Origin: Desulfotignum sp.
Lineage (GTDB): Bacteria; Desulfobacterota; Desulfobacteria; Desulfobacterales; Desulfobacteraceae
Reading direction: 5' to 3'
Assembly: GCA_021737695.1 (NCBI GenBank)
Contig: JAIPDL010000024.1
Coordinates: 1 to 48,255, forward strand
Length of the DNA: 48,255 bases
Below the pieces are notes generated by a model. It was not told where the DNA came from and did no database searches. It worked only from the letters and a program-made list of their open reading frames with translations. This document shows positions 6,910 through 15,712 of the stretch, in pieces. Position 1 is the stretch's first letter; the number at the start of each line of letters is the position of its first letter. A program made the position numbers and the translations under genes.

Positions 6910-9234
6910 ATGACGGATTGTGATGTTCATACGGCCGGACTTGAAGAAAAGATCCGGGCACTGGAAGAAGAGAACCGGCTGCTGCGAAATATCATACACA
7001 AAGCCCCGATCCCGATTTTCGTCATTGACCGTCAACACAGAATCAGCCATTTCAACCAGGCCCTGGAGCAATTGAGCGGATTTGAGGCCAAAGAGATGAT
7101 CGGCACCCGTTTGCAGTGGAAAGCATTTTATGCCAAAAAAAGGCCGGTCATGGCGGATTTGATCATTGACAACGCCCCGGCGGATCAAATCCTTGCCTTG
7201 TACGGTCCCAAATACAAAAAAGCACTGGCCAACGACTCGCTTTTTGCGGCCACCGATTTTTTCCCGGATTTGCCGCCGGCTGGAAAATGGCTGTTTTTTA
7301 CTGCGGCCGCCGTGTTTGACGGCAACGACAATATCGCAGGCGCCGTGGAAACCCTCCAGGACATCACCGCGGAAAAAGCCAGAGAACAGGAAGTATATGA
7401 GCTTTACCAGACCTATCACCAGGTGCTGGAATTCATCCCCTACCCCATCATTCTTTACGATGTCAACGGGAATGTCACCTATGTGAACCCGGCGTTTTCC
7501 AGTGTATTCGGCTGGGCATTGAAAGAGATCAAAGGCCGGCCACTGGAATTTGTGCCCGATCACCTGAAACAGGAAACCGGCCGGATGCTGGACCGGTTCA
7601 GGCAGGACCAGCGCATTACGCGGTATGAAACCAAACGGCTTACCAAAGACGGCCAAACACTGGATGTGGTGATCTGGGCCGCCTCCTGTACCTGGTCCCC
7701 GGACCGGTCCGGAGAACATTTCGTGATTTTACGGGATATCACAAAAGAAAACCGGCTGGCCGCCAACAACCGGACGATTATGTGCATCAGCGCGGCCCTG
7801 CCCGAATATCCGGAGCTCGAGGATCTCATGGATTACATCACCAAAGAGATCAAGGAGCTGCTTGACACAGAAGGGGCCGTGGTGCTTTTGTACGATGAGA
7901 TCAAAAACGATCTGTTTTTTCTCGGCGCATCCTATGATGACTCGGACACGGAACAGCGGGCCAGAAAAATCCGGTTTGCCCTGGATGAAGTACTGGCCGG
8001 AAAAGTGCTGAAAACCGGCAAACCCGCTGTGGACAACCAGGCGGACCGGTCAAAGGACATGTATCCGGAACGCGACCGGAAAATGGGCTACAAGACAAAA
8101 AGTATTATGTGTGTTCCCATTCGAAGCGACAGCCGCATCACCGGTATTTTGTGTGCCATCAATAAAAAACAGAACGTGTTTGACGACAATGACCTGGAAT
8201 TGATGACCCTGATCGCCGGTACCGTGGGAATCTCCATTGAAAACGCCCGGTTTGCCGAAGCCCTGAAAGAAGCATACCTGGATGTGGCGTCCATGAACCG
8301 GGCCAAAGACAAGGCCATCAACCATCTGTCCCATGAATTAAAAACCCCGGTGGCCGTGCTCACCGGGTCATTGCAGATTCTGAAGAAAAAACTCTCTGAA
8401 CTGCCCCGGATCAAGGCGGCATCCACCCTGGATCGGATCCAGCGGAACCTGAACCGCATTGTACAGATTCAGGAGGAAACCGCTGATATCATGGACAAGA
8501 AAACCTATGGAGCCAGAGATATGCTCCAGGTGATGGTGCAAACCTGCAAAGACGAGCTGGCCACCTTGATTGAACAGCATCTGGATGAAGAAGATCCCAT
8601 GGAAGTGGTCACAGCGGTCATTGAAAAGGAATTCAGTTCACCGGCATCAAACATCAACACAATTCATGTGAACGCCTCGTTTGACCATGTATTTGACAGG
8701 TTAAAACCCTTGTTCGCATTCAGAGATCTGGACATCGTTTTAAATATCCAGGACAATCTGCCCGACCTATCCCTGCCCGTGGATGTTTTTGAAAAAACCG
8801 TGACCGGCTTGATCAAAAACAGCATTGAAAACACCCCGGACCAGGGCCGCATCGACATTTCGATGCAGCACAAAGAAGACAGCATCGTCTTTACGGTCCA
8901 TGATTTCGGGGTCGGCATAGAAACCCAGGATCAGAAACGTATTTTTGAAGGGTTTTTTTCAATTCAGAAGACAGCGGATTATTCCACCAAAACCCCGTAT
9001 GATTTCAATGCCGGGGGCAAAGGGGTGGATCTTTTACGCATCAAATTGTTTGGCGACCGGCTGGGGTTTTCCATGCAAATGGCATCCAGCCGATGCCGAT
9101 TTCTGCAGGCACCATACAATGAGATCTGCCCGGGAAACATTTCTCAATGCCGGTTCTGCAAGGATATATCTGATTGCCTGAATTCTGGATATTCCACGTT
9201 TACCGCCTGTTTTTCCTGTAAGAAAAAAAGTTGA
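6910..9234 (+). CDS. PAS-PAS-GAF sensor histidine kinase with a cysteine-rich C-terminal tail
   Basis: The 774-residue cytoplasmic kinase begins with a short coiled coil (LEEKIRALEEENRLLRN). Two PAS domains follow (about residues 25-165 and 180-300; the second has YPIILYDVNGNVTYVNPAF and ends at ILRDITKEN), then a GAF domain (about 310-450). HisKA has H475 in LSHELKTPVAVL. A divergent HATPase domain has N-box LIKNSIENTPD and G1 HDFGVGI. The tail has seven cysteines (C729, C740, C747, C750, C756, C767, C770), typical of a metal or Fe-S site rather than of a kinase. The start at 6910 follows TGGAG; an upstream GTG at 6841 lies in the promoter region. Ligands are unknown. Confidence 0.87.
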   Translation: MTDCDVHTAGLEEKIRALEEENRLLRNIIHKAPIPIFVIDRQHRISHFNQALEQLSGFEAKEMIGTRLQWKAFYAKKRPVMADLIIDNAPADQILALYGPKYKKALANDSLFAATDFFPDLPPAGKWLFFTAAAVFDGNDNIAGAVETLQDITAEKAREQEVYELYQTYHQVLEFIPYPIILYDVNGNVTYVNPAFSSVFGWALKEIKGRPLEFVPDHLKQETGRMLDRFRQDQRITRYETKRLTKDGQTLDVVIWAASCTWSPDRSGEHFVILRDITKENRLAANNRTIMCISAALPEYPELEDLMDYITKEIKELLDTEGAVVLLYDEIKNDLFFLGASYDDSDTEQRARKIRFALDEVLAGKVLKTGKPAVDNQADRSKDMYPERDRKMGYKTKSIMCVPIRSDSRITGILCAINKKQNVFDDNDLELMTLIAGTVGISIENARFAEALKEAYLDVASMNRAKDKAINHLSHELKTPVAVLTGSLQILKKKLSELPRIKAASTLDRIQRNLNRIVQIQEETADIMDKKTYGARDMLQVMVQTCKDELATLIEQHLDEEDPMEVVTAVIEKEFSSPASNINTIHVNASFDHVFDRLKPLFAFRDLDIVLNIQDNLPDLSLPVDVFEKTVTGLIKNSIENTPDQGRIDISMQHKEDSIVFTVHDFGVGIETQDQKRIFEGFFSIQKTADYSTKTPYDFNAGGKGVDLLRIKLFGDRLGFSMQMASSRCRFLQAPYNEICPGNISQCRFCKDISDCLNSGYSTFTACFSCKKKS

Positions 9235-9243
9235 AAAAACCCT

Positions 9244-9273
9244 TTGACAAACGGGAATCAATTGCATTACAAC
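9244..9273 (+). promoter_or_regulatory. Putative promoter of the ligase/liv operon
   Basis: TTGACA at 9244-9249 is followed after 18 nt by TACAAC at 9268-9273. The -10 overlaps a perfect inverted repeat TACAAC-TAAT-GTTGTA (9268-9283), and the GAGCGCTC operator begins 19 bp further on. The first gene of the operon starts at 9398. Motif match by eye; the -10 is weak. Confidence 0.45.
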
Positions 9274-9286
9274 TAATGTTGTAGCG

Positions 9287-9303
9287 AGACTGAGCGCTCG
9301 TTC
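9287..9303. promoter_or_regulatory. Predicted TetR operator (site 1 of 3)
   Basis: The palindrome GAGCGCTC (9292-9299) sits in the context GACTGAGCGCTCGTTC. The same motif occurs before the tetR gene (28705-28712, reading GATTGAGCGCTCGTTC on the minus strand) and before the acyl-CoA dehydrogenase operon (30033-30040). It lies just after a predicted promoter, where bound repressor would block initiation. Assignment to the TetR protein encoded at 27969 is inferred from the copy at that gene's own start. Confidence 0.6.
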
Positions 9304-9384
9304 TGAATTGAACCCGAACATTTGAACCGACTTTTAGCTGCTCTTCGTACCAGACAGAACAAGTATTGGCAAATTCTTTTTCCA

Positions 9385-9393
9385 GGGGGGGGG
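9385..9393 (+). repeat. Run of nine G residues forming the ribosome-binding site
   Basis: Nine consecutive G residues occupy the Shine-Dalgarno position 5 bp before the ATG at 9398. The tract is the only plausible ribosome site for that gene. Its length would change the SD-ATG spacing if it slipped during replication. Confidence 0.7.
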
Positions 9394-9397
9394 ATAC

Positions 9398-10894
9398 ATG
9401 AACCAGCCACACCAGTTATGCTTTTTCGATATTTACGAAAAAAATGCCCGGCTTTTGACACATTATCCCGCCCTTATATGGCAAGGTCAGCCCATCAGTC
9501 ATGCAGATCTGTTTGATCAAACCCTGCGCCTGGCAACGGGACTGTCTTTTCTGTCTCCTGGAACCCGGGTAGCGGTGTTGAGCAGGAACCATCCGGTTTT
9601 TTTCCATCTTTTCGGGGCCGCATCCGCGCTGAACCTGACGCTGGTCCTGATCAACCGGCGCTTATCCGACACAGAAATTCAACACATTGTTGAAGACACA
9701 ACCCCTCAAATTCTCATCTGCGACAACGATATGGCGCCGCTTGGATCCCGCCTGGTTTCCCAGTACCCGTTTCTGGACCAGTGCCGGGTGGTGGAAGGCC
9801 CTGATGAGACCCTGTCATCGTGGTATCAGGCCCCGGACGATTTTTCGCCCGTACCCGCATCTGATAATGACCCGTATATCATCATCCACACCGCCGCAGT
9901 CCAGGGCAGACCCAGAGGGGCGGTACTGAGCCAGACAAACATCTTACTGTCCAACATGCAGATGATTCATTATTACGGCCTGGCACGTACGTCCTGCCTG
10001 GCCAATATTCTGCCTTTGTTTCACATCATGGGGGTGAACATGGCGCTGGCCACGCTTCAGGCCGGCGGGAAAAACGTGATTCTGGAAAAATTTGATCCGG
10101 TTGACACCCTCACGGCTGTCCAGGATCTGAAAGTGACGCATTTCGGTTCTTTCCCGCCCATATTGACCCGACTGCTGGATGTCATGGATACGCAATCCTA
10201 TGATCTGACCGGTCTTGAGATCGCAGCCGGCCTGGATGCACCCGACACGGTCAAGCGATGGGAAGCAGCAAGCGGCACCCCTTTCTGGACCATGTACGGC
10301 CAGACGGAAACCTCAGGATTGATCACGTTTGCCCCTTATTTTGAACGGCCCGGATCCGCCGGTGTCATTTCGCCGCTGGTGGATATTAAAATAGCCGACG
10401 ACCTGGACCGGGAACTAACCATGGGTGAAACCGGAGAAATTTTAGTCAAAGGCCCGCTGGTGTTCCAGGGCTACTGGAATGCCACAGATTTGACAGCCCA
10501 TACATTCAGGAACGGATGGCACCATACCGGCGATCTGGGTATGGTCGATGCGGACGCTTTTCTGCATTTCAAAGGCAGAAAAGCGGAAAAGGAACTGATC
10601 AAGCCGGGGGGTGAAAACGTGTTTCCCGCAGAAGTGGAACAGGCCATCATGCAGCATGACGCCGTCAAAGAAGTGTGTGTATTCGGAGTGCCGGATCCTG
10701 AATTCGGCGAAGGCATCAAAGCGGTCTGCTGCCTGTATCCGGACCGGACATTGACGGCGGATGCATTGATCCGGTTCACGGGATCCGTAATCGCGGGTTA
10801 CAAAAAACCCCGGTATGTGCAGTTCATACCGAACCTTCCCAAAACCGATAATGGCACCATTGACCGGGAAAAAATAAAACAGCAGTTCTCATAA
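9398..10894 (+). CDS. AMP-binding acyl-CoA ligase-like protein with altered A3 and A10 motifs
   Basis: The 498-residue protein has the ANL adenylate-forming fold: WTMYGQTETSGL (A5), TGEILVKGPLVFQGYW, WHHTGDLG (A7), and the hinge FKGRKAEKELIKPGGENVFPAEVE (A8, quoted in part as GRKAEKELIKPGGENVFPAE). Two signatures deviate. The phosphate loop, normally (T/S)SGTTGxPKG, reads HTAAVQGRPRGAV near residue 165. The C-terminal catalytic lysine of the PKTxxGKIxR motif is replaced by T487 (LPKTDNGTIDR). The protein may be a ligase subtype with relaxed chemistry, or may have lost adenylation while keeping a binding or thioesterification role. It heads the liv operon (64 bp before livG), directly behind a TetR-type operator. 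This suggests a job in acyl-CoA supply. Confidence 0.8.
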   Translation: MNQPHQLCFFDIYEKNARLLTHYPALIWQGQPISHADLFDQTLRLATGLSFLSPGTRVAVLSRNHPVFFHLFGAASALNLTLVLINRRLSDTEIQHIVEDTTPQILICDNDMAPLGSRLVSQYPFLDQCRVVEGPDETLSSWYQAPDDFSPVPASDNDPYIIIHTAAVQGRPRGAVLSQTNILLSNMQMIHYYGLARTSCLANILPLFHIMGVNMALATLQAGGKNVILEKFDPVDTLTAVQDLKVTHFGSFPPILTRLLDVMDTQSYDLTGLEIAAGLDAPDTVKRWEAASGTPFWTMYGQTETSGLITFAPYFERPGSAGVISPLVDIKIADDLDRELTMGETGEILVKGPLVFQGYWNATDLTAHTFRNGWHHTGDLGMVDADAFLHFKGRKAEKELIKPGGENVFPAEVEQAIMQHDAVKEVCVFGVPDPEFGEGIKAVCCLYPDRTLTADALIRFTGSVIAGYKKPRYVQFIPNLPKTDNGTIDREKIKQQFS

Positions 10895-10958
10895 CCCCCA
10901 ACCCGGGTAAGTATGTGTAAAGGCTTTTTTCCAATAACCCACAGCATTTGGATACTTT

Positions 10959-11720
10959 ATGGCCCAATTAAACATTTCAGACGTGACTCTTTCTTTTGGC
11001 GGGCTCAAGGCGTTGTCCCATGTGGACATGACCATTGAGCCCGGACTGATCACCTCCATCATCGGGCCCAACGGGGCGGGTAAAACCAGCATGCTCAACT
11101 GCATCTCCGGATTTTATCATCCCACAAAAGGGAAAATCCTTTACAAGGATAAAGACCTGAGCCACGCCTCCCCCCACCAGGTCTCCACCATGGGTATTGC
11201 CCGGGCCTTCCAGAACCTGGAGCTGTTTTCAGGGTTGTCCGTGCTGGACAATCTCCTGCTGGCCCGGCACCAGAACCTGACCTACTCCCTTTTCCATGCC
11301 GCTGTTTTTTTCGGCAAAGCCTCCCGGGTGGAAGCGGAAAACAGAAAATTTGTGGAAGATATCATCGACTTCATGGAGCTGGAACCTTTTCGCAAAAACC
11401 AGGTGGGCAACCTGAGCTACGGGATCCAGAAGAAAGTGGAGGTGGCACGGGCCCTGACCCTGGACCCTGAAATACTTCTGCTGGATGAACCCATGGCCGG
11501 CATGAACATCCAGGAAAAAGAAGATATTGTCCGGTTTGTCATGGATATCCAGAAGGAACGCAGCGTCACCGTGGTGCTGGTTGAACATGATCTCGGGGTG
11601 GTCATGGACATTTCCGACCGGATCTATGTGCTGGATTTCGGAGAAGTCATCGGATCAGGTACCCCGGAACAAGTCTCCAATAATCCCAAAGTAATTGAAG
11701 CCTATATCGGGGAGGACTGA
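10959..11720 (+). CDS. livG: Branched-chain substrate ABC transporter ATPase (LivG-type)
   Basis: The 253-residue ATP-binding subunit has Walker A GPNGAGKT (residues 36-43), signature LSYGIQKKVEVARAL, Walker B ILLLDEP and switch histidine in VEHDLGVVMD. The LivG-specific features are the long helical insert after ARAFQNLELF and the ending with VIEAYIGED. It powers uptake through the LivH/LivM membrane pair encoded downstream. It is followed after 5 bp by an acyl-CoA synthetase instead of directly by the permeases. This gene order is known from systems handling organic acids in proteobacteria, so the imported compound may be an acid activated on entry rather than an amino acid. Confidence 0.92.
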   Translation: MAQLNISDVTLSFGGLKALSHVDMTIEPGLITSIIGPNGAGKTSMLNCISGFYHPTKGKILYKDKDLSHASPHQVSTMGIARAFQNLELFSGLSVLDNLLLARHQNLTYSLFHAAVFFGKASRVEAENRKFVEDIIDFMELEPFRKNQVGNLSYGIQKKVEVARALTLDPEILLLDEPMAGMNIQEKEDIVRFVMDIQKERSVTVVLVEHDLGVVMDISDRIYVLDFGEVIGSGTPEQVSNNPKVIEAYIGED

Positions 11721-11725
11721 TCACC

Positions 11726-13651
11726 ATGAGCAACAATGAACACCTGCTGTCATTCTCCATCCCCCAGCTGCTGCGGTGGCGGGTGGCTGAATCTCCCAAA
11801 CGCACGGCCCTGCGGGAAAAAGATTTCGGCATCTGGAATGCCTATACCTGGGAAGAATATTATGATTATGTGCGGAAAACCGGCATGGGGCTGCGGGCCA
11901 TGGGCCTGGGCAAGGGAGATACCATTGCCATCATATCGGACAACATCCCGGAACTCTTGTTTGTTGCCATCGGTGGCCATGCCATCGGTGCCATATCCGC
12001 GGGCATCTACCAGACCACCATGCCGGCTGAAATCGCCCAGATCATCCAGTACCTGAAAGTGTCTGCCGTGTTCTGCGACAACCAGGAGCAGGTGGACAAA
12101 GTAAAAGAGGTCAGAGACCAGATCCCCCATGTCAAAAAGGTTATTTTTGAAGATCCCCGGGGCATGCGCGATTACATGTCCGATGACTGGTTCGTCAATA
12201 TCCGGGATCTGTTTGACATGGGAGATGCGGCCCATGTCAAAGACCCGGACCTGTTTGAATCCCTGGTGGACCAGGGCAAACCCGAAGATGTCTGCCACCT
12301 GTGCCTGACTTCGGGGACTACCGGACTGCCCAAGGGGACCATGATGACACATAAGAACTATATCAACATGGGGGTCAGGATCACCCAGGTGGACCCGCTG
12401 GAGCCAACCGATGAATATGTCTCTTTTCTGCCTTTTGCCTGGATCGGAGAACAGATGAACTCCTTTGGTGTGGCCATGGCCACGGGAATCACCATCAATT
12501 TTCCGGAATCCGTTGAAACGGCCATGTCGGATTTAAAGGAGATCGGGCCCCATTTCATGTTCGGGGCCCCCAGGATCTATGAAGGCATCCGGTCGGAGAT
12601 CTGGCTGAAGATCGACCAGTCCTACTGGTTCAACAAACTGATGTACAACTATTTCATCCAGGTGGGGATTACGGCAGCAGGATACCGCATGACCGGCAAA
12701 TCCATGCCGGCCATGCTCCGGTTCAAGGCCTGGCTGGGCAAACAAATCATCTTCCGGCCCCTGGTGAACCAGATCGGACTGATGCGGCTGCGGCGGGCCT
12801 ATACGGGCGGGGCCGCCCTGGGACCGGAACTGTTCACTTTTTACCAGGCCATCGGGGTCAACCTCAAACAGATTTACGGCCAGACCGAAATCACGGGGAT
12901 TGCATACATGCACAGAGACGGGGATATCCGGCCGGAAACCGTGGGCAAACCCTTGCCCGGCACGGAGTGCAAAATTGCCGATGACGGGGAAATCCTGTCC
13001 AGGTCCCCCTCCGTATCCCCCGGATACTTTGAACTGCCGGAAAAATCCGAGGAACTGCTGGAAGGCGGATGGCTGCATTCCGGAGATGCCGGATTCATTG
13101 ATGAAAACGGACACCTGGTGGTCATTGACCGGGTATCTGATGTGATGCACAACAACAAGGGGGATATGTTCTCGCCCATGTTTCTGGAAAACGCCCTCAA
13201 GTTCAGTCCCTATATAAAGGAAGCCGTGATTTTCGGCAACCAAAAGGATTTTGTGGCAGCCCTGATCAACATCGATCCCATTGTGGTGGGAAAATGGGCC
13301 GAAGACAAAGGATTATCCTACTCCACCTACATGGATCTGTCCAAAAAAAAAGAGGTGGCGGACCTGATCATGGAACAGGTGCTGGATGTCAATTCCAGAG
13401 CGGAGAAAGAACATTTCAGAATCAAGCGGTTTGCCCTGCTGTACAAGCTGCTGGACATGGATGACGGCGAGTTGACCAAGACCGGCAAAATCCGCCGCAA
13501 ATTTGTCCAGCAGCGGTATCAGAACCTGTATGAGGCCCTGTATGATGAAACTGTTGACACAAAAGAGGTCGAAGCATCCTTCCAGTACCAGGACGGGCAG
13601 TCGACCCTGGTTAAAACCCGGATCGCATTTTACACGGTGAAAGGAGTCTGA
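11726..13651 (+). CDS. Long-chain-type acyl-CoA synthetase embedded in the liv operon
   Basis: The 641-residue AMP-forming ligase has all catalytic motifs intact: LTSGTTGLPKGTMMTHKN (A3), IYGQTEITGI (A5), the WLHSGDAGFIDENGHLVVIDR region (A7-A8, quoted as GDAGFIDENGHLVVIDR) and ELTKTGKIRRKF (A10 lysine). It is related to the FadD15/FAA-type synthetases with an extended C-terminal region. It converts a carboxylic acid plus CoA and ATP to acyl-CoA, AMP and PPi. It lies between livG and livH, 5 bp after livG, and its stop overlaps the livH start by one base (TGATG), so it is clearly part of the transporter operon. Coupling of uptake and activation (vectorial acylation) is inferred. Chain length and branching of the substrate are unknown. 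Confidence 0.9.
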   Translation: MSNNEHLLSFSIPQLLRWRVAESPKRTALREKDFGIWNAYTWEEYYDYVRKTGMGLRAMGLGKGDTIAIISDNIPELLFVAIGGHAIGAISAGIYQTTMPAEIAQIIQYLKVSAVFCDNQEQVDKVKEVRDQIPHVKKVIFEDPRGMRDYMSDDWFVNIRDLFDMGDAAHVKDPDLFESLVDQGKPEDVCHLCLTSGTTGLPKGTMMTHKNYINMGVRITQVDPLEPTDEYVSFLPFAWIGEQMNSFGVAMATGITINFPESVETAMSDLKEIGPHFMFGAPRIYEGIRSEIWLKIDQSYWFNKLMYNYFIQVGITAAGYRMTGKSMPAMLRFKAWLGKQIIFRPLVNQIGLMRLRRAYTGGAALGPELFTFYQAIGVNLKQIYGQTEITGIAYMHRDGDIRPETVGKPLPGTECKIADDGEILSRSPSVSPGYFELPEKSEELLEGGWLHSGDAGFIDENGHLVVIDRVSDVMHNNKGDMFSPMFLENALKFSPYIKEAVIFGNQKDFVAALINIDPIVVGKWAEDKGLSYSTYMDLSKKKEVADLIMEQVLDVNSRAEKEHFRIKRFALLYKLLDMDDGELTKTGKIRRKFVQQRYQNLYEALYDETVDTKEVEASFQYQDGQSTLVKTRIAFYTVKGV

Positions 13652-14544
13652 TGAGTTATTTTTTTCAAATTGTAGTCAGCGGTATCGTGGTGGGCTCCAT
13701 CTATGCCCTGGCCGCTTTGGGCCTGGTACTGGTCTACAAATCCAGCCGGGTGGCCAATTTCGCCCACGGCCAGATCATAGCCGCGGGTGCGTTTATCACT
13801 TTTTTCCTCACTGTCCGGCTGGGTGTGCCCATCTTTTTCTCATTTCTGGCCTCCATGTTCATCACCTTTTTTTTGGCCATGAGTGTGGAAAGAATCTTTT
13901 TAAGACGGCTCATCGGGGAACCCATCATTTCGGTGATCATGGTCACCATCGGGCTGGCATCCATTTTTGACGGCCTGATCTACCTGACCCCATTCGGCTC
14001 GGAAAACTTTTCGTTCCCTGCCTTTCTTCCAACTGAATCCATTGTGGTGGGCGGTGTATCCATTTCCTGGACCCAGCTGGTGGGGGTGATCATCACCTTT
14101 GTGCTCATCGGATGCTTTTCCTGGTTTTTTAAAAAATCCACGGTGGGGATCTCCATGCGGGCCGTGTCGGACGACCAGTTCGGTGCCATGTCCGTGGGCA
14201 TCTCCGTGCCCCGGGTGTTCGCACTGGCCTGGGCCACGGCCGGGTTGTCCGCGGCCGCTGCCGGGTGCATCATCGGCAACATTACAGGCCTTAATTTCGA
14301 GACCCTGCATGCTTTTGGCATCGTGGTGTTCCCCGTGGTAATCCTGGGGGGCCTGGATTCCATTTTAGGGGCCGTGGTGGCCGGCATCATCATGGGCCTG
14401 ATCCAGCAGTTTGCCTCCGGATATCTGGACGGCAATTTCGGGCTCAACGGCACGGGAGATGTGATGCCCTATATTATTTTGTTGATCATCCTTCTTTTCA
14501 AACCACATGGATTGTTCGGCATCCATGAAATCGAGCGGGTGTAA
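13651..14544 (+). CDS. livH: Branched-chain substrate ABC transporter permease (LivH-type)
   Basis: The 297-residue integral membrane protein has about eight hydrophobic segments. The LivH family pattern is present: GSIYALAALGLVLVYKSSRVANF at the N-terminus (quoted in part as GSIYALAALGLVLVYKSS), the cytoplasmic coupling loop with MRAVSDDQFGAMSVGISVPR, and the closing LLIILLFKPHGLFG. It forms the channel with LivM. Its ATG overlaps the stop codon of the acyl-CoA synthetase (TGATG), indicating translational coupling, and livM follows after 3 bp. Confidence 0.92.
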   Translation: MSYFFQIVVSGIVVGSIYALAALGLVLVYKSSRVANFAHGQIIAAGAFITFFLTVRLGVPIFFSFLASMFITFFLAMSVERIFLRRLIGEPIISVIMVTIGLASIFDGLIYLTPFGSENFSFPAFLPTESIVVGGVSISWTQLVGVIITFVLIGCFSWFFKKSTVGISMRAVSDDQFGAMSVGISVPRVFALAWATAGLSAAAAGCIIGNITGLNFETLHAFGIVVFPVVILGGLDSILGAVVAGIIMGLIQQFASGYLDGNFGLNGTGDVMPYIILLIILLFKPHGLFGIHEIERV

Positions 14545-14547
14545 CCT

Positions 14548-15642
14548 ATGTCACAGAACCGGTGGTTAGCAACTGGAAACTTTTTCACCTCCTACAAACA
14601 AGAACAGCGAACCTTTTTCACCCACCTGGACCGGACCATATTCACCTGTTTTCTGGTCCTTTTGTTCGGGTGGCCCCTGGTATTTGAAATCAGCAACAAG
14701 TATATGCTCGTACTGGACAATATCCTGATTGCCATTGTAGCGGTCATGGGCCTGAACCTTTTGCTGGGGTTCGCAGGGCTCATCTCCATCGGTCATGCCG
14801 CCTTCGTGGGCATCGGTGCCTATACCGTGGCCTCGTTCAGCCAGGTCATCGGGGAAAACCACGTGATCATCACCCATTTCTGGCCGGTGCTCATTGTGTG
14901 TGCCGGCATCATGGGGGCAATTTTCGGTGCGTTTGTGGGGCTGCCGGCCCTGCGGCTCAAGCACCTGTACCTGGCCATTGCCACGTTGTCGTTCCAGATG
15001 ATCTTTGAATGGTTCATCCAGTTCATGAGTTTTTTCAACCAGGGCCAGACCATCTATGTGGGACGGGTCCACTGGTTCACAGGGATGGTGGGCAGAAGCG
15101 ACCATTACCTGTTCTGGTACTATATCATCCTGTTCATTGTCGTGATCCTGGGGTTCGGGGTCAGAAACCTGCTGAAAACCAAATACGGCCGGTGCCTGGT
15201 GGCGGTCAGGGACAATGACCGGGCCGCAGATGCCATGGGCATGAACCCGGGACTCACCAAGGTGTATGCCTTTGCTCTGGCCGGATTTTTTGCCGGCGTG
15301 GCCGGGGCGCTGCATGCCTATCTCTACCGGGGGGTGGGGTTTGAATCCTTTACCCTGCACGCGTCTGTCGGGTATCTGGCCATGGCCATTGTGGGGGGGC
15401 TGGGCACGTTGAACGGCATCTTCTGGGGACCGGTGGCCATCAAGTTCCTGGATATACAGGTGGAACAGTTCTCGGAATTTGTGGGGCATTACCTGACCTA
15501 TGCCCCGAATGTGGCCACGGCCCTGAAGCCGTTGAGCTTTGGTCTGGTCATCGTGCTGTTTCTGATGTATGAGCCCCGGGGGATCGCCAACTGGTGGCGC
15601 ATTGTGAAATCCTACTCCAAGTTGTGGCCGTTCCGCTACTGA
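14548..15642 (+). CDS. livM: Branched-chain substrate ABC transporter permease (LivM-type)
   Basis: The 364-residue membrane protein has the LivM signature LNLLLGFAGLISIGHAAFVG (about residues 70-90), a central cytoplasmic loop with VAVRDNDRAADAMGMNP contacting the ATPases, and a C-terminal helix ending near YEPRGIANWWR. The first 30 residues are hydrophilic, longer than in E. coli LivM. It pairs with LivH. It follows livH by 3 bp and precedes the binding-protein gene by 70 bp. Confidence 0.91.
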   Translation: MSQNRWLATGNFFTSYKQEQRTFFTHLDRTIFTCFLVLLFGWPLVFEISNKYMLVLDNILIAIVAVMGLNLLLGFAGLISIGHAAFVGIGAYTVASFSQVIGENHVIITHFWPVLIVCAGIMGAIFGAFVGLPALRLKHLYLAIATLSFQMIFEWFIQFMSFFNQGQTIYVGRVHWFTGMVGRSDHYLFWYYIILFIVVILGFGVRNLLKTKYGRCLVAVRDNDRAADAMGMNPGLTKVYAFALAGFFAGVAGALHAYLYRGVGFESFTLHASVGYLAMAIVGGLGTLNGIFWGPVAIKFLDIQVEQFSEFVGHYLTYAPNVATALKPLSFGLVIVLFLMYEPRGIANWWRIVKSYSKLWPFRY

Positions 15643-15712
15643 CCGGTTTTGGAGCATGCCGCAGCTTTAACCATATTGCAGGTCAACACCCAAATTCAAG
15701 GAGGGACGTACC

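Noticed and set aside
14566..15657. Minus-strand frame of 363 codons opposite livM
   Set aside because: Antisense to a clear permease gene; its translation is rich in H, G, P and Q without membrane or domain pattern.
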